A stretch of DNA of 64,000 nt from Clostridium sp. (GCF_016650035.1 NZ_JAENWM010000002.1:24311-88310); one strand, 5' to 3'. Counted from the first letter of the stretch, positions 9,162-19,468 are shown. Notes: generated by a model from the sequence alone, not told the origin. A program made the numbers and translations.

Positions 9162-9376
9162 TATATATACCTCCAAAACAAATTTTCATAATTAGTGTTA
9201 CCAAAGATTAATGCTTTTACGCAATATATTTAGAAAATTTAGTCCTGGATTATATAAATACAAATATTTACATTGATGATATTTTGTTATAATATAAAAG
9301 TATGATATCTTTTAATCTGAACTATATAAATATTATTATAGTAATGAATTAAGCATAAAAGGGAGAATGGGAGATA

Positions 9377-10776
9377 ATGAATAATATACAGGAAATTTTA
9401 GAAAAACAAAGGGGATATTTTAATACTGGAGAAACAAGAAATGTAAATTTTCGAATAGAAAAATTAAAAATATTAAAACAATCTATAGTGAATAATGAGG
9501 ATCAAATACTAGAGGCACTTTGGGTTGATTTACACAAATCAGAATTTGAAGCTTATGCTACTGAAATAGGAATAATTTTAGAGGAGATAAATTTTGTTAT
9601 AAAGCATTTGAAGTCATGGGCAAAGACTAAAAAAGTGAAGACTCCACTAACGAATTTTTTATCCTCTAGTTATATATATTCACAGCCTTATGGTGTCAGT
9701 TTAATTATGTCACCTTGGAATTATCCATTCCAATTATTAATAGCTCCACTAATTGGATCTATAGCAGCAGGTAACTGTGCTATGTTAAAACCATCTGAAA
9801 ATTCGCCAAAGACTACTGAAGTAATTATAAAAATTATTGAGGACTGCTTCAAAGAAGAATTTGTTTCTGTGGTTGAACCATATGGTGGTAAGGAGACTGC
9901 AGAGGCACTTTTGCAAGAAGAGTTTGATTATATATTTTTTACAGGTAGTGTACCAGTTGGTAAAATAGTAATGGAGGCAGCATCAAAACATCTTACCCCT
10001 GTAACCTTAGAATTGGGTGGGAAAAGTCCTTGTATAGTGGACAAAGATGCTGATGTAAAGCTAGCAGCTAAGAGAATAGCCTGGGGGAAGTTTTTAAATG
10101 CAGGGCAAACTTGTGTCGCACCGGACTATATATTGGTACATGAAAGTGTTAAAACAGAGCTTTTAGATGAAATAACAACATATATCACGGAATTTTTTGG
10201 AGAAGACCCAGCGAATAGCAATGATTTTCCAAGGATAATAAACGAAAGGCAATTTAATAGGCTTGTAGGATTATTAGGTGAGGGTAACATTGTTACAGGT
10301 GGAGAATATAACAAAACAGAAAAATATATTGCACCTACCATTATAGATAGAATAACCTGGAATGACCCGATTATGTTAGATGAGATATTTGGACCTATTT
10401 TGCCGGTTGTGGAATTTGAAAATTTAGAAGAGGTTATAAAAGTGGTTAATTCAAAACCTAAACCTCTAGCACTATATTTTTTCTCTACTAATAGAAAAAA
10501 CCAAGAACGGATTATAGAAAAAACCAAGAACGGATTATAGAAATGATTTCTTATGGTGGAGGATGCATAAATGATACAATTATGCATGTAGGGTCACCAT
10601 ATTTGCCATTTGGTGGAGTAGGGGCTAGTGGGATGAGCGCTTACCACGGCAAAGGAAGTTATGATGTTTTTTCTCACAAAAAAAGCATGACCAAGAAGAG
10701 TAATATTATAGATGTAAAAATAAGATATGCACCATATAATGGTAAGATTAAATGGTTGAAAAAACTAATGAAATAG
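9377..10776 (+). pseudogene. aldehyde dehydrogenase, frame broken by a 23-bp duplication
   Basis: The reading frame covers a class-3-like aldehyde dehydrogenase: the PWNYPF motif (about residues 116-121), FTGSVPVGK (nucleotide-binding loop), LELGGKSP (general base Glu) and AGQTCVAPDY (catalytic Cys). At 10,493-10,538 a 23-bp unit is present twice. It shifts the frame so that translation ends at 10,540 after 387 residues. Deleting one unit joins the frame perfectly to the C-terminal part (ISYGGGCINDT...LPFGGVGASGMSAYHGKGSYD), for a normal protein of about 458 residues. Without its C-terminal part the enzyme should be inactive. The gene would otherwise oxidise fatty or aromatic aldehydes with NAD(P). 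Confidence 0.85.
10493..10538 (+). repeat. 23-bp tandem duplication inside the aldehyde dehydrogenase gene
   Basis: Two identical copies (10,493-10,515 and 10,516-10,538) of a unit starting AGAAAAAACC and ending CGGATTAT lie head to tail. As 23 is not a multiple of three, the second copy shifts the frame. Slippage could remove it again. Confidence 0.95.
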
Positions 10777-10848
10777 AAATAACAAATAAACATGATATAA
10801 TATATTGTAAACAAAATAGTTGTATTTATCTTTTACTGGAGGAATTAT

Positions 10849-11205
10849 ATGATTTATGAAAAAAAAAAATTGAAAATAGATAGCGACTTTAAAGTGAAGC
10901 AAATACAAAAGGACGAGTATAACATTGATTTATTAATTCCATTAGAGTATAGGTGTGTAAATTTATATTTTACTGATTTTCCTAAGTGTATTAATTCTAG
11001 GGTGCAATTTCCATCAGTTAAAACCATACTAATAAGATTTTGTATTATAGAAGATAATAGCATATGTACCATACACTTTTTAAGTGACAGCGGAGTTCAT
11101 TCAACTATAGCAAATTTTGAAATGGATTATAGTGAAACATATATAGAAATAAAAGATAGAGAATTTTATGTGGATATGAAAATGTGCTACAAGGAAATAA
11201 TATAG
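10849..11205 (+). CDS. protein of unknown function, 118 residues
   Basis: A small soluble protein, mostly predicted beta strands, with no signal peptide, membrane segment or motif that I recognise. GGAGG lies 6 bases before the ATG, and a strong terminator follows, so it looks like a real monocistronic gene. It is downstream of the aldehyde dehydrogenase gene and may share its transcript, since no terminator is visible between them. Confidence 0.6.
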   Translation: MIYEKKKLKIDSDFKVKQIQKDEYNIDLLIPLEYRCVNLYFTDFPKCINSRVQFPSVKTILIRFCIIEDNSICTIHFLSDSGVHSTIANFEMDYSETYIEIKDREFYVDMKMCYKEII

Positions 11206-11221
11206 TAGAAAATAGAAAAGT

Positions 11222-11256
11222 GACCGGAAAAATATAGTATGATAGTTTTTCCGGTC
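11222..11256. terminator. bidirectional intrinsic terminator
   Basis: An 11-bp perfect stem (GACCGGAAAAA and complement) with a 13-base loop lies between convergent genes. Confidence 0.85.
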
Positions 11257-11269
11257 ATTAGCTTAAGTC

Positions 11270-11818
11270 TTATAATTCTCTAATCACTCTACAGGGATTA
11301 CCGGCGGCTAAAACATTTTCAGGAACATCTTTGGTTACCACACTTCCAGCTCCAATAGTAGTATTTTTACCTATTTTTACTCCGGCGCACACTATGACGC
11401 CACCACCTAGCCATGCATTATCTCCAATTTCCACAGGCTTTCCTAGATCTTTTCCAGCATTTCTTTCCTTCGCATTAAGAGGATGGGTAGCGGTGTATAT
11501 ATGCACGCTTGGTCCAAACATTACATTTTCACCAATTTTAACCTTGGTTAAATCAAGAATAACGCAATTATGATTTGCATAAAAGTGCTTTCCAATTTCA
11601 ATGTTATACCCATAATCACAAAAGAAAGTAGGCTCTATGTAACAAGTATTTTCTGTTTGAAATAAATTTCTGAGTAATGCCTTTCTCTCATCATATTTAT
11701 CAAAAGCCATACTATTAAATTCATGGCATAAATTGCCAGCCCTTTCTCTATCTGCAAATAATTGTGGGTCCTTTCCATCAAAAAGCATGCCTGCAATCAT
11801 TTTTTCTTTTTCGGTCAT
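11270..11818 (-). CDS. maa: maltose/galactoside O-acetyltransferase family protein
   Basis: This 182-residue protein has the N-terminal Mac domain (MTEKEKMIAGMLFDGKDPQL) followed by left-handed beta-helix hexapeptide repeats (IEIGKHFYANHNC, VKIGENVMFGPSV, VEIGDNAWLGGGV, VKIGKNTTIGAGSVV). It carries the active-site His in TATHPL and the C-terminal NPCRVIR. It would transfer acetyl from acetyl-CoA to a sugar hydroxyl in the cytoplasm, as a trimer. The length matches the Maa/LacA family. A GGGGGAG site precedes the start. The exact sugar is uncertain. Confidence 0.88.
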   Translation of the reverse strand: MTEKEKMIAGMLFDGKDPQLFADRERAGNLCHEFNSMAFDKYDERKALLRNLFQTENTCYIEPTFFCDYGYNIEIGKHFYANHNCVILDLTKVKIGENVMFGPSVHIYTATHPLNAKERNAGKDLGKPVEIGDNAWLGGGVIVCAGVKIGKNTTIGAGSVVTKDVPENVLAAGNPCRVIREL

Positions 11819-11877
11819 AGTATCTCCCCCTTATTAATATTTTAAATCCAGTATACCATTAAAGATAAAAAAATTAT

Positions 11878-12792
11878 TTATACCTCTGAAGTAAGCCCTT
11901 CTTTAACAATAATGGCTTTGCCACCAACCTTTACTATTAAGTTATCTTTGCTTCCGATTAGGCTTACAATTATTTTACTAGGTCTATTCATATAGTATCC
12001 TTGTTCACAGATTATAGTTATATTATTTTTAAATTTAAGCACATCATTTTCAACTAAATATGCACCCAGTGCTCCATTAGAAGTTCCTGTGGCAGATTCT
12101 TCATTTATTCCAACTGCAGGGCCGAAGTTTCTACAAGCGAGAGTAGAGGATTCTTCTTCAGTTTCAAGTGTAAAAGCATGTACTCCAGTAATATTTAGAT
12201 TCTTACTATACTCGGTTAATTTAGCAAAGTTCGGATTTATGGCTTTTAGTGTTGATAAACTTTTAACCGGAAGTATAATGTCCGTAAGTCCAGTAGATAC
12301 AGCTTGAGGGACAAGAGTATACCCGTCTATTCCTATATCACTTACTTTTAACCCCATAATTTCAGCAAGTTCACCTACGGGTTTAACATTAAAAACAAAT
12401 TTTGGCTTAGATTGGGTCATCATTATGCTTTGTATTTTAGAATCTTTAAAATGAAGCTCAACTGGTAATATTCCAGCCTTTGTTTTTTGGTTTATAATTT
12501 TAATATTATCAGTTCCAGTAATAACACCTTTTGAAGCTAAAGCGAAGAAAGAAGCAATTGTAGCATGACCACACAAATCTACCTCTTGAGTGGGTGTGAA
12601 AAATTTTACCTCATAATCTGACTCATCATTTTGTAGTGGAAAAATAAAGGCGGTTTCCGATAGATTCATTTCTCGGGCAATACTTAACATATCATTATAA
12701 TTAAGGCCAATAGCATTGGGCACTACTCCAGCTGGATTCCCGCCTAGAGGCATATCTGAAAAAGCATTTACACTGTATATAACTTTTTTCAT
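11878..12792 (-). CDS. PhzF-family isomerase-like protein
   Basis: This 304-residue protein has the two-lobed PhzF fold signature: the opening VNAFSDMPLGGNPAGVV, the catalytic Glu region LSETAFIFP, DLCGHATIA, and in the second half the matching GISEESATGTSNGALGAY-like repeat (NEESATGTSNGALG). The family includes phenazine-pathway and diaminopimelate-epimerase-like isomerases, mostly of unknown substrate. The start is placed at 12,792, after AAAGGAA; a longer reading would run into the ABC transporter gene. It begins about 30 bases after the ABC stop and may be cotranscribed. Confidence 0.85.
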   Translation of the reverse strand: MKKVIYSVNAFSDMPLGGNPAGVVPNAIGLNYNDMLSIAREMNLSETAFIFPLQNDESDYEVKFFTPTQEVDLCGHATIASFFALASKGVITGTDNIKIINQKTKAGILPVELHFKDSKIQSIMMTQSKPKFVFNVKPVGELAEIMGLKVSDIGIDGYTLVPQAVSTGLTDIILPVKSLSTLKAINPNFAKLTEYSKNLNITGVHAFTLETEEESSTLACRNFGPAVGINEESATGTSNGALGAYLVENDVLKFKNNITIICEQGYYMNRPSKIIVSLIGSKDNLIVKVGGKAIIVKEGLTSEV

Positions 12793-12823
12793 AAAAAAAT
12801 ATTCCTTTCTGATTTTAATTAAT

Positions 12824-14611
12824 CTAAGCACCTTCATTTAAGAATTTATATTGAGACATATAAAGATTATAATATAATCCTTTTAAAACTATAAGCTCCT
12901 CATGGGTTCCACTCTCTACAATTCTGCCATCGTCTATAACCATTATTTTGTCACAATATCTTATAGTTGATAGCCTATGTGCAATAACAAATGAGGTTCT
13001 ACCGTAGAGGAGTTTTTTGATTCCCTTTTGTACAAGCTTTTCTGTAGTGGTGTCAATATTAGAAGTAGCTTCATCTAATATTAATATTCTTGGATTAGCA
13101 AGGAGTGCACGAGCGAAGGATATAAGTTGTCTCTCGCCTACAGAAAGCCTAGCACCTCGTTCATTTACTTCTGTTGCATAACCATTCGTAAGTTTCATGA
13201 TAAATGAATCGGCACTAACGGCAACAGCTGCAGCTATTACCTCATCATCTGTGGCATCTAGTTTTCCATAACGAATGTTTTCCATAATGGTAGTAGAGAA
13301 GAGGAAAGTATCCTGTAACATTATGCCCATTTGACTTCGAAGGGATCCTATATCAACATGGGATACATTTTTACCGTCAATTAAAATTTCACCGCTATTT
13401 GCATCGTAAAATCTACTAATCAAGTTTATTACAGTAGTTTTTCCTGCACCTGTAGGACCTACTAAAGCTACCGTTTCTCCAGATTTTATCGTAAAGTTAA
13501 TATTGTTTAATACGGGAACATCATCATCATAACTAAACATTACATTTTTAAACTCCACATCACCTTTTATTTTGGGCATTTGTATAGCATTGTCAATAGT
13601 TAGTATATCTGGTTTTACATCTAGTATTTCAAAAATTCTTTCAGCAGAAGCAAAGTTTGTTATTAAAGAGTTATAAAAATTACTGATGTTCATAATAGGT
13701 TTCCAGAACATTGAAATATAAGCGCTAAAGGCTACCAGTTCACCAATGGTTAATTGGTTTGATTTAATAAGCGGAACGCTATACCAATATACAAGTAAGC
13801 TCCCAAGACCCCAAGAGAGTTCAACCATTGGCCAAAACAAATCGTTTAATCTTACTGCACTCATAAAGGAATCCATCATATCTTTAACATAGGTTCCAAA
13901 GGTTTTAGAAGTTTTGTCCTCTGAGACGAAAGATTGGATTATTCTTATACCCGAGAAATCTTCATGGGTGTAGGCATTAAGATTTGAACGTTTAGCTCTA
14001 TATAGCTGCCAACGCTTTCTAGAAAAAATTTCTATAGCAGCAAACCCTATAATTAATATTGGCAAAAATGATATTGAAATAAGAGCTAATTTAAAATTCA
14101 TAGAAAACATAATGATTGTAACAAATACAAGGGTTAAAATTTCTGGGATTAGGTTAGTTACGCTACTGGAGAAAAGATCTTGAAGGGAGTTTACATCCCC
14201 AATAACCCTTGCAAGTATTTTCCCCACAGGTCTATTATCAAAAAAAGTGAGGGATAGTTTCTGAATATGAGTATACAATTCTTGTCTTATATCCAGTAGC
14301 GCAGAGTTAGTAACAGAGGCCATCATATTAAATCTAATTTTAGACGCAATAAGTGCTATTATATTAAAAAACAGCATGAATCCAGCAATTTGAAACAATC
14401 CCTTTATATTTGAATTCACTATATATTTATCTATTGCTAGCTTTAAAATATAGGGGTTTAATAGGGAGCATATCATTACTAAAATCATAAGAAGTATAAC
14501 TAAAACTACTTTGAATTTATAAGGCTTTAAATAACTAAATATCCTTGTAATTAACTCTCCCTTTGAAGTTTCGTTAATCTGTTCATCTTGTTTGGATGAA
14601 TTTTTAATCAT
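12824..14611 (-). CDS. ABC exporter half-transporter, subunit 2 (catalytic site)
   Basis: This 595-residue protein has an N-terminal six-helix membrane domain (about residues 25-330) and a C-terminal ATPase domain. Walker A is GPTGAGKTT and Walker B ends LILDEATSNID with the catalytic Glu. The signature is LSVGERQ instead of LSGGQ or LSGGE, so its own signature is degenerate. Together with the upstream partner it forms a heterodimeric exporter of the BmrCD/YheHI type, with one working and one degenerate site. The start overlaps the stop of the partner by one base (translation coupling). Drug or peptide export is likely; substrate unknown. Confidence 0.85.
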   Translation of the reverse strand: MIKNSSKQDEQINETSKGELITRIFSYLKPYKFKVVLVILLMILVMICSLLNPYILKLAIDKYIVNSNIKGLFQIAGFMLFFNIIALIASKIRFNMMASVTNSALLDIRQELYTHIQKLSLTFFDNRPVGKILARVIGDVNSLQDLFSSSVTNLIPEILTLVFVTIIMFSMNFKLALISISFLPILIIGFAAIEIFSRKRWQLYRAKRSNLNAYTHEDFSGIRIIQSFVSEDKTSKTFGTYVKDMMDSFMSAVRLNDLFWPMVELSWGLGSLLVYWYSVPLIKSNQLTIGELVAFSAYISMFWKPIMNISNFYNSLITNFASAERIFEILDVKPDILTIDNAIQMPKIKGDVEFKNVMFSYDDDVPVLNNINFTIKSGETVALVGPTGAGKTTVINLISRFYDANSGEILIDGKNVSHVDIGSLRSQMGIMLQDTFLFSTTIMENIRYGKLDATDDEVIAAAVAVSADSFIMKLTNGYATEVNERGARLSVGERQLISFARALLANPRILILDEATSNIDTTTEKLVQKGIKKLLYGRTSFVIAHRLSTIRYCDKIMVIDDGRIVESGTHEELIVLKGLYYNLYMSQYKFLNEGA

Positions 14612-16347
14612 TATATCACCACCCCTTCAAGGTCCATAAAGTCTGTAAATTGTTGTGTGTAAACATCGTAGTAGTACCCTTTCTTTTCAATGAGTGTTTT
14701 ATGATTTCCCATTTCCACGATATGACCATCTTCAAGAAACAGTATTATGTCAGCATTTTTAACTGCAGATATTCTATGTGCAATTATAAAAGTAGTTGCA
14801 CTATTATTTCTATTGTGAAGATTTTTCAAAAGATTGTATTCAGTTTCCATATCTAGGGCTGAGGTGGCATCATCAAGGATTAGAATGCTTGAATCATTAA
14901 CAAGCGCCCTTGCAATAGAAAGTCTTTGTCTTTCACCACCGGAGAGACCCAGGCCTCTTTCGCCAATAACTGTGTCATACCCCTCTGCAAGGTTTTCAAG
15001 AAATTCATCTGCGCAAGCATCCTTGCAGGCATTTTTAATTTCTTCAGTGGATGCATCGTGTTTCCCAAAACGTATATTTTCAGAAATGCTTTCTGAAAAC
15101 AGGAAAGTGTCTTGAGCAACAATGGACATTCTACGCCTCAAATCACCTATGCATATATCACGCACGTCATTACCATCTACAGTAATGCACCCCTTTGAGA
15201 TGTCATAATATCTGCCTATAAGATTTATAAGAGAGCTTTTACCAGACCCTGTTGTACCCATTATCGCAACTGTGCTTCCAGCAGGTATATCTAAATTTAT
15301 ATTTTTCAGTATATAATTATCATTGTACTTAAAAGACACATCGTAAAACTTTATGTGGCCCTTAACTTCACTCATAGATATGGCATCATCTTTATCTTTA
15401 ATTTCTGGCACAACATCCATGATATTAAATATCTTTTTAGCAGAAGTATTAGCTTGAGTTATCATATTTGTAAGCCAGCCTATCATCCTCATAGGCCAAA
15501 TTAACATCCATACATACTGGCTAAAGGCTACGAGCTCACCTATAGACAAGGCTTTATCAATTACTAAAAGGCCACCGACGCATACTACGGCTAGAACAGA
15601 TATATTGCACAAAAATTCTATCATAGGAAAGCGTCTACTCCATATTTTAGCTTGGTTCATATTAAGATGATAATTTGTTTTATTGTGATTTAAAAATTTT
15701 GTTGTTTCATGTTTTTCGCGAGCAAAAGCTTTTACAAGCCTTGCACCAGCAATATTTTCTTGAGCTGTGGTGTTTAAAACTGCATTATGGTCACTTATTT
15801 TATCAAACGCTTCCCCCACCTCTTTTTCAAGTTTCATTGCTATAAAACCAATAAAGGTCATGGTTAGGAGTGTTACTATTGCCAGTTTCCAATTTATGAG
15901 AAATATAAGGATAGAGGCAACTAAAAAATAAATTAGCTGTTCTATAGCAAGGCTTATACCAAAAGCGATGGACATCCATACATTATCTACGTCAGAACTC
16001 ATCCTTGACATAAGCTCACCAGTGTTCATGTTATCAAAATATTTAAAAGGTAATCTTTGAATATGGTTAAAGAGATCAGTTTTTAAATCTATGCTTACTC
16101 TAGAAGATACATAATCTAAAATGTAGTCCTTAATATATCCAAGAATTGACCTAGCAAGAGTAATTCCAGCTAAAGACATTAACACAAAAGTAAGAAGATC
16201 ATATTGTTTATTTTGTAGAACCTTATCAATCATAATTTTTACTAAATAGGGATTAAACATATCAAGTGCTATGCTAATTAACATTGCAATAGCAGGTATA
16301 ACAATAAATAGTTTATACTTTGTAACATATTTTAAAATCCGTTTCAT
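14611..16347 (-). CDS. ABC exporter half-transporter, subunit 1 (degenerate Walker B)
   Basis: This 578-residue half-transporter has six membrane helices (about residues 10-310) and an ATPase domain with Walker A GTTGSGKSS, a proper LSGGERQ signature, and Walker B ILILDDATSALD. The catalytic Glu is replaced by Asp, the usual sign of the non-consensus site in heterodimeric ABC exporters. The signature of this subunit would complete the working site of subunit 2. It is the first gene of a two- or three-gene operon with the partner and phzF. AAGGAGG precedes the start. Confidence 0.85.
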   Translation of the reverse strand: MKRILKYVTKYKLFIVIPAIAMLISIALDMFNPYLVKIMIDKVLQNKQYDLLTFVLMSLAGITLARSILGYIKDYILDYVSSRVSIDLKTDLFNHIQRLPFKYFDNMNTGELMSRMSSDVDNVWMSIAFGISLAIEQLIYFLVASILIFLINWKLAIVTLLTMTFIGFIAMKLEKEVGEAFDKISDHNAVLNTTAQENIAGARLVKAFAREKHETTKFLNHNKTNYHLNMNQAKIWSRRFPMIEFLCNISVLAVVCVGGLLVIDKALSIGELVAFSQYVWMLIWPMRMIGWLTNMITQANTSAKKIFNIMDVVPEIKDKDDAISMSEVKGHIKFYDVSFKYNDNYILKNINLDIPAGSTVAIMGTTGSGKSSLINLIGRYYDISKGCITVDGNDVRDICIGDLRRRMSIVAQDTFLFSESISENIRFGKHDASTEEIKNACKDACADEFLENLAEGYDTVIGERGLGLSGGERQRLSIARALVNDSSILILDDATSALDMETEYNLLKNLHNRNNSATTFIIAHRISAVKNADIILFLEDGHIVEMGNHKTLIEKKGYYYDVYTQQFTDFMDLEGVVI

Positions 16348-16405
16348 TAAATCGGAGCCTCCTTTAAGGTAGAAATATATTCAGAAATAAAATGCCTTAC
16401 AGAAA

Positions 16406-16431
16406 AAAGCCATGGAAGTTTCCATGGCTTT
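16406..16431. terminator. intrinsic terminator after murC
   Basis: A stem of about 11 bp (AAAGCCATGGA and complement) with a short loop lies between murC and the ABC operon, both on the minus strand. Confidence 0.7.
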
Positions 16432-16502
16432 AAAAATCACTTTTTCATAATACTTTATTTGTTAATGTATGTCAATAAACAATTAAAAAAATATTCAATG
16501 GA

Positions 16503-17879
16503 TTATTTTAAATACATTTCTCCTATTTTATTTACATCTCCTGCACCCATTGTAATAAGCATATCCCCTGGTTTTAAATTAGCGTTAAGGTGGTATACAA
16601 TTGCTTCAAAACTATGCAAGTTTATACAATCTACATTTTTCTCTCGGATTCTGTCTCCAAGCATAGTTGAGCTTATTACCCCGGTGTCTTTTTCCCTGGC
16701 AGCATAAATATCAGCAAGTATTAAACTGTCCATATTATAAAAAGAATCTGAAAAATCTTCAAATAAACTTATGGTTCTTGAATAAGTATGGGGCTGAAAA
16801 ACACAATAAATCTTATTGTGAGGGTAATTTCTTGCAGCACTTAGGGCTGCTTTAATTGCTGTAGGATGATGAGCATAATCGTCAATAACAGTTACACCAT
16901 CTTTAGTACCTTTAAGTTCGAATCTTCTATGTGTACCATTAAAACCTGAAAGGCCATCCACAATTGAGTTTTCAGAAAAACCAAGTATTAGAGCCGTGCC
17001 TATACTTGCAAGGGAATTTAAAACATTATACTGCCCCGGCACATTAAGATTTATTTGAAATAGCAATTTGTCGTCTTTATATACATCGAAGGTAGCACAA
17101 CCCAGGTTATTATAGGTAATATTTTTTGCCTTAAGTGTTCCTTCATTTATACCATAAGTAAGTATGTTACAGCTATAATTATTATTTAGAACAGTTTTAA
17201 CATTTTCATCGTCTATATTTGCAACTAAATAGCCATCCACAGGTATAATATTGATGAATTTTTTAAAAGCATCTTTAATGTGATCGATGTCTCTGTAGTA
17301 ATCTAGGTGATCTGCATCTATATTTAGTATTGTGCCTATATAAGGGAAGAATTTTAAAAATGATTCCTTATATTCACAGGCTTCTGTAATAAAATAGTCG
17401 CCATTACCAGCTAAAACGTTGCCAGCGATGGCATCGAGTTCGCCACCTACTAGTATGGTAGGGTCTACATCCTCTTTTAAAATTATGTGAGCTATCATGG
17501 AAGTTGTTGTAGTTTTACCGTGGGTACCTGATACGGCTACATTATACTTATGACCTTTCATAATGTGACCTAAAAATTCGGCTCTATCCATTAAAGGTAG
17601 GTTTAATTCCATAGCTTTAATATATTCAGGGTTTTCAGGAGAAATAGCGGCAGTGTAAACAACTAAATCTGCATCTATTATGTTATCACTATTGTGGCCT
17701 ATATAAATCTCGGCACCTTTTTGTTTAAGTTTGTTTGTTATATGGGATAACTTCATATCAGATCCAGAAACCTTATAGTCGTTTTTCATAAGAATTTCTG
17801 CAAGGCCGCTCATACTTATACCACCAATTCCTATGAAATGAACTTTTTTGTTTTTATCTCTTATAAAATCAAAAGACAT
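16503..17879 (-). CDS. murC: UDP-N-acetylmuramate-L-alanine ligase
   Basis: This 458-residue Mur ligase adds L-alanine to UDP-N-acetylmuramic acid, using ATP in the cytoplasm, as the first step of peptidoglycan stem peptide synthesis. The N-terminal Rossmann domain ([18 protein letters not shown]), the ATP-binding loop [11 protein letters not shown] (about residues 113-123) and the C-terminal domain ([19 protein letters not shown]) are all present, and length is normal. AAAGGAG lies 7 bases before the start. It is divergent from purR across a 326-bp gap. Confidence 0.95.
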   Translation of the reverse strand: MSFDFIRDKNKKVHFIGIGGISMSGLAEILMKNDYKVSGSDMKLSHITNKLKQKGAEIYIGHNSDNIIDADLVVYTAAISPENPEYIKAMELNLPLMDRAEFLGHIMKGHKYNVAVSGTHGKTTTTSMIAHIILKEDVDPTILVGGELDAIAGNVLAGNGDYFITEACEYKESFLKFFPYIGTILNIDADHLDYYRDIDHIKDAFKKFINIIPVDGYLVANIDDENVKTVLNNNYSCNILTYGINEGTLKAKNITYNNLGCATFDVYKDDKLLFQINLNVPGQYNVLNSLASIGTALILGFSENSIVDGLSGFNGTHRRFELKGTKDGVTVIDDYAHHPTAIKAALSAARNYPHNKIYCVFQPHTYSRTISLFEDFSDSFYNMDSLILADIYAAREKDTGVISSTMLGDRIREKNVDCINLHSFEAIVYHLNANLKPGDMLITMGAGDVNKIGEMYLK

Positions 17880-18205
17880 TATATCAACTCCTTTAAATAA
17901 TTACACTTGTTTAGTATATGCGAATAGCATTAATATTGATTGTAACAAATTATTATATATAGTGCAGCTTTATAAAATAATTGTGTTATCTTTGGCACGA
18001 CATTTTTTAAGGTACGGGTCACTTCTTAATTATATACAAAATAACATAAAAACAATACAAATAAGCAATAATATTTTTATGTTTTGAATTTAATTAGATA
18101 ACCGTTGTAAAAGATGCAAAATTGAACTACAATAAAATTACGAATGATAATGTACTTTTATATATTATAATTCGTAAATAAAAATAAAAAAACATAGGTG
18201 ATATT
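17880..18205. promoter_or_regulatory. murC-purR divergent intergenic region with candidate PurR operator
   Basis: This 326-bp gap holds no gene that I can support. An inverted repeat, TTACGAAT at 18,138-18,145 and ATTCGTAA at 18,170-18,177 (32 bp centre to centre), lies 30 bases before the purR start. Bacillus PurR binds paired CGAA-containing PurBoxes, so this is a candidate site for autoregulation. The rest is A+T-rich promoter DNA for both genes. Confidence 0.45.
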
Positions 18206-19027
18206 ATGGAAAAATATAGTAGAAATCAAAGAGTTACAGGTATTACTAAAATATTAACAGAAAACCCTAATAAGACAATAAATTTAAAAAAATTTACAGA
18301 ATTATTTAATGCAGCTAAATCAACAATTAGCGAAGATATTGTTATTGTTCGCGAAACTTTAAATGAATTATCTATGGGAAGGATTGAAACAGTTTCAGGA
18401 GCAGCTGGGGGTGTGAAATATATCTGTGGAATATCAAACATTGAGAGCGGTATATTTGCAGATGAGTTATGTGGAATTTTAGCACAGAATGACAGAATAA
18501 TACCAGGAAATTTCATATATATGACTGATATTATGTATAATCCGGAAATAGTGCATAAAGCAGGAATAATTCTTGCAGCTGCTTTTAGTGAATTAAATAT
18601 AGACTATGTAGTAACGGTAGAGACTAAAGGAATACCGCTTGCTTATGAAGTAGCAAAAATGATGGGGGTCCAATTAGTTATAGTAAGGCGTGATACTAAG
18701 GTTACCGAGGGAAGTACAGTTAGTATAAATTATATATCTGGTTCAAGTGATAGAATCCAGACTATGTCTCTTTCAAAAAAATCCATCAAAGTAGGAAGTA
18801 AATGCATTTTTATAGATGATTTTATGAAAGCAGGAGGTACTGCAAGAGGCATAATTAATTTGCTTAAAGAATTTGAAAGTGAAGTTTTAGGTGTTGGTGT
18901 TCTTATTGATAATATAGAAAATCAGCATAAGCTAATAGATGATTATATATCAATTATTCAGTTTAAAGGGATAAGTAAAGATGGTAAACCCCTGTTAATT
19001 TCATCAAAAATCACTGAAAAGGCATAA
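18206..19027 (+). CDS. purR: purine operon repressor
   Basis: This 273-residue protein has an N-terminal winged helix (RVTGITKILTENPNKTINLKKF, AKSTISEDI) and a phosphoribosyltransferase-like domain. The PRPP-binding motif CIFIDDFMKAGGTARG is at about residues 200-215. PurR senses PRPP and represses purine synthesis genes. The location next to spoVG-glmU-prs matches that in Bacillus and Clostridium, and prs nearby makes the effector. It is of normal length. Confidence 0.95.
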   Translation: MEKYSRNQRVTGITKILTENPNKTINLKKFTELFNAAKSTISEDIVIVRETLNELSMGRIETVSGAAGGVKYICGISNIESGIFADELCGILAQNDRIIPGNFIYMTDIMYNPEIVHKAGIILAAAFSELNIDYVVTVETKGIPLAYEVAKMMGVQLVIVRRDTKVTEGSTVSINYISGSSDRIQTMSLSKKSIKVGSKCIFIDDFMKAGGTARGIINLLKEFESEVLGVGVLIDNIENQHKLIDDYISIIQFKGISKDGKPLLISSKITEKA

Positions 19028-19123
19028 TATTCAAAAAATTAAATATTTTTTTATAATTTAAGAAGGAAAAACCCAAGTTATAGAGAAATAGTATAATATT
19101 AACGCAACTTGGAGGTGGAGTGT

Positions 19124-19447
19124 ATGGAAATCACAGACGTTAGAATTAGAAAAATAGCTACAGAGGGTAAAATGAAAGCAATTGTATCAATAACTTTTGA
19201 TAATGAATTTGTTGTTCATGATATTAAAGTTATAGAAGGGCAAAGTGGACTTTTTATCGCTATGCCGAGTAGAAAAACTCCAGACGGAGAATTTAAGGAC
19301 ATAGCACACCCAATAAATACTGGGACAAGAGAAAAAATTCAAGCAGCTATTTTGAGTGAGTATGAAAAAGTAAAAAATGAAGAGCCAGTAGTAAGAAAAG
19401 TAATAGAAAATCTGCAAGAAAAAGTAGAAGAAAAAGCAGAATTATAA
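19124..19447 (+). CDS. spoVG: septation/sporulation regulator SpoVG
   Basis: This 107-residue protein has the SpoVG pattern [41 protein letters not shown]. It is a small nucleic-acid-binding regulator that affects asymmetric septation and several stationary-phase genes. GGAGGTGG lies upstream; the ATG at 19,124 is chosen over the TTG at 19,109, which lies in that site. The length and position (before glmU) are the usual ones. Confidence 0.95.
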   Translation: MEITDVRIRKIATEGKMKAIVSITFDNEFVVHDIKVIEGQSGLFIAMPSRKTPDGEFKDIAHPINTGTREKIQAAILSEYEKVKNEEPVVRKVIENLQEKVEEKAEL

Positions 19448-19468
19448 AAAGGGGGGAACCCCCTTTTT
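19446..19468 (+). terminator. intrinsic terminator of spoVG
   Basis: A 10-bp stem (AAAAAGGGGG and complement) with a three-base loop and a T run begins at the spoVG stop codon. Confidence 0.9.

Noticed and set aside
10493..10540. Programmed frameshift in the aldehyde dehydrogenase gene
   Set aside because: The frame change is fully explained by a 23-bp duplication, and no slippery site with a downstream structure is needed.
10126..10587. 153-residue minus-strand open frame
   Set aside because: It is the shadow of the aldehyde dehydrogenase gene, with no ribosome-binding site or recognisable protein.
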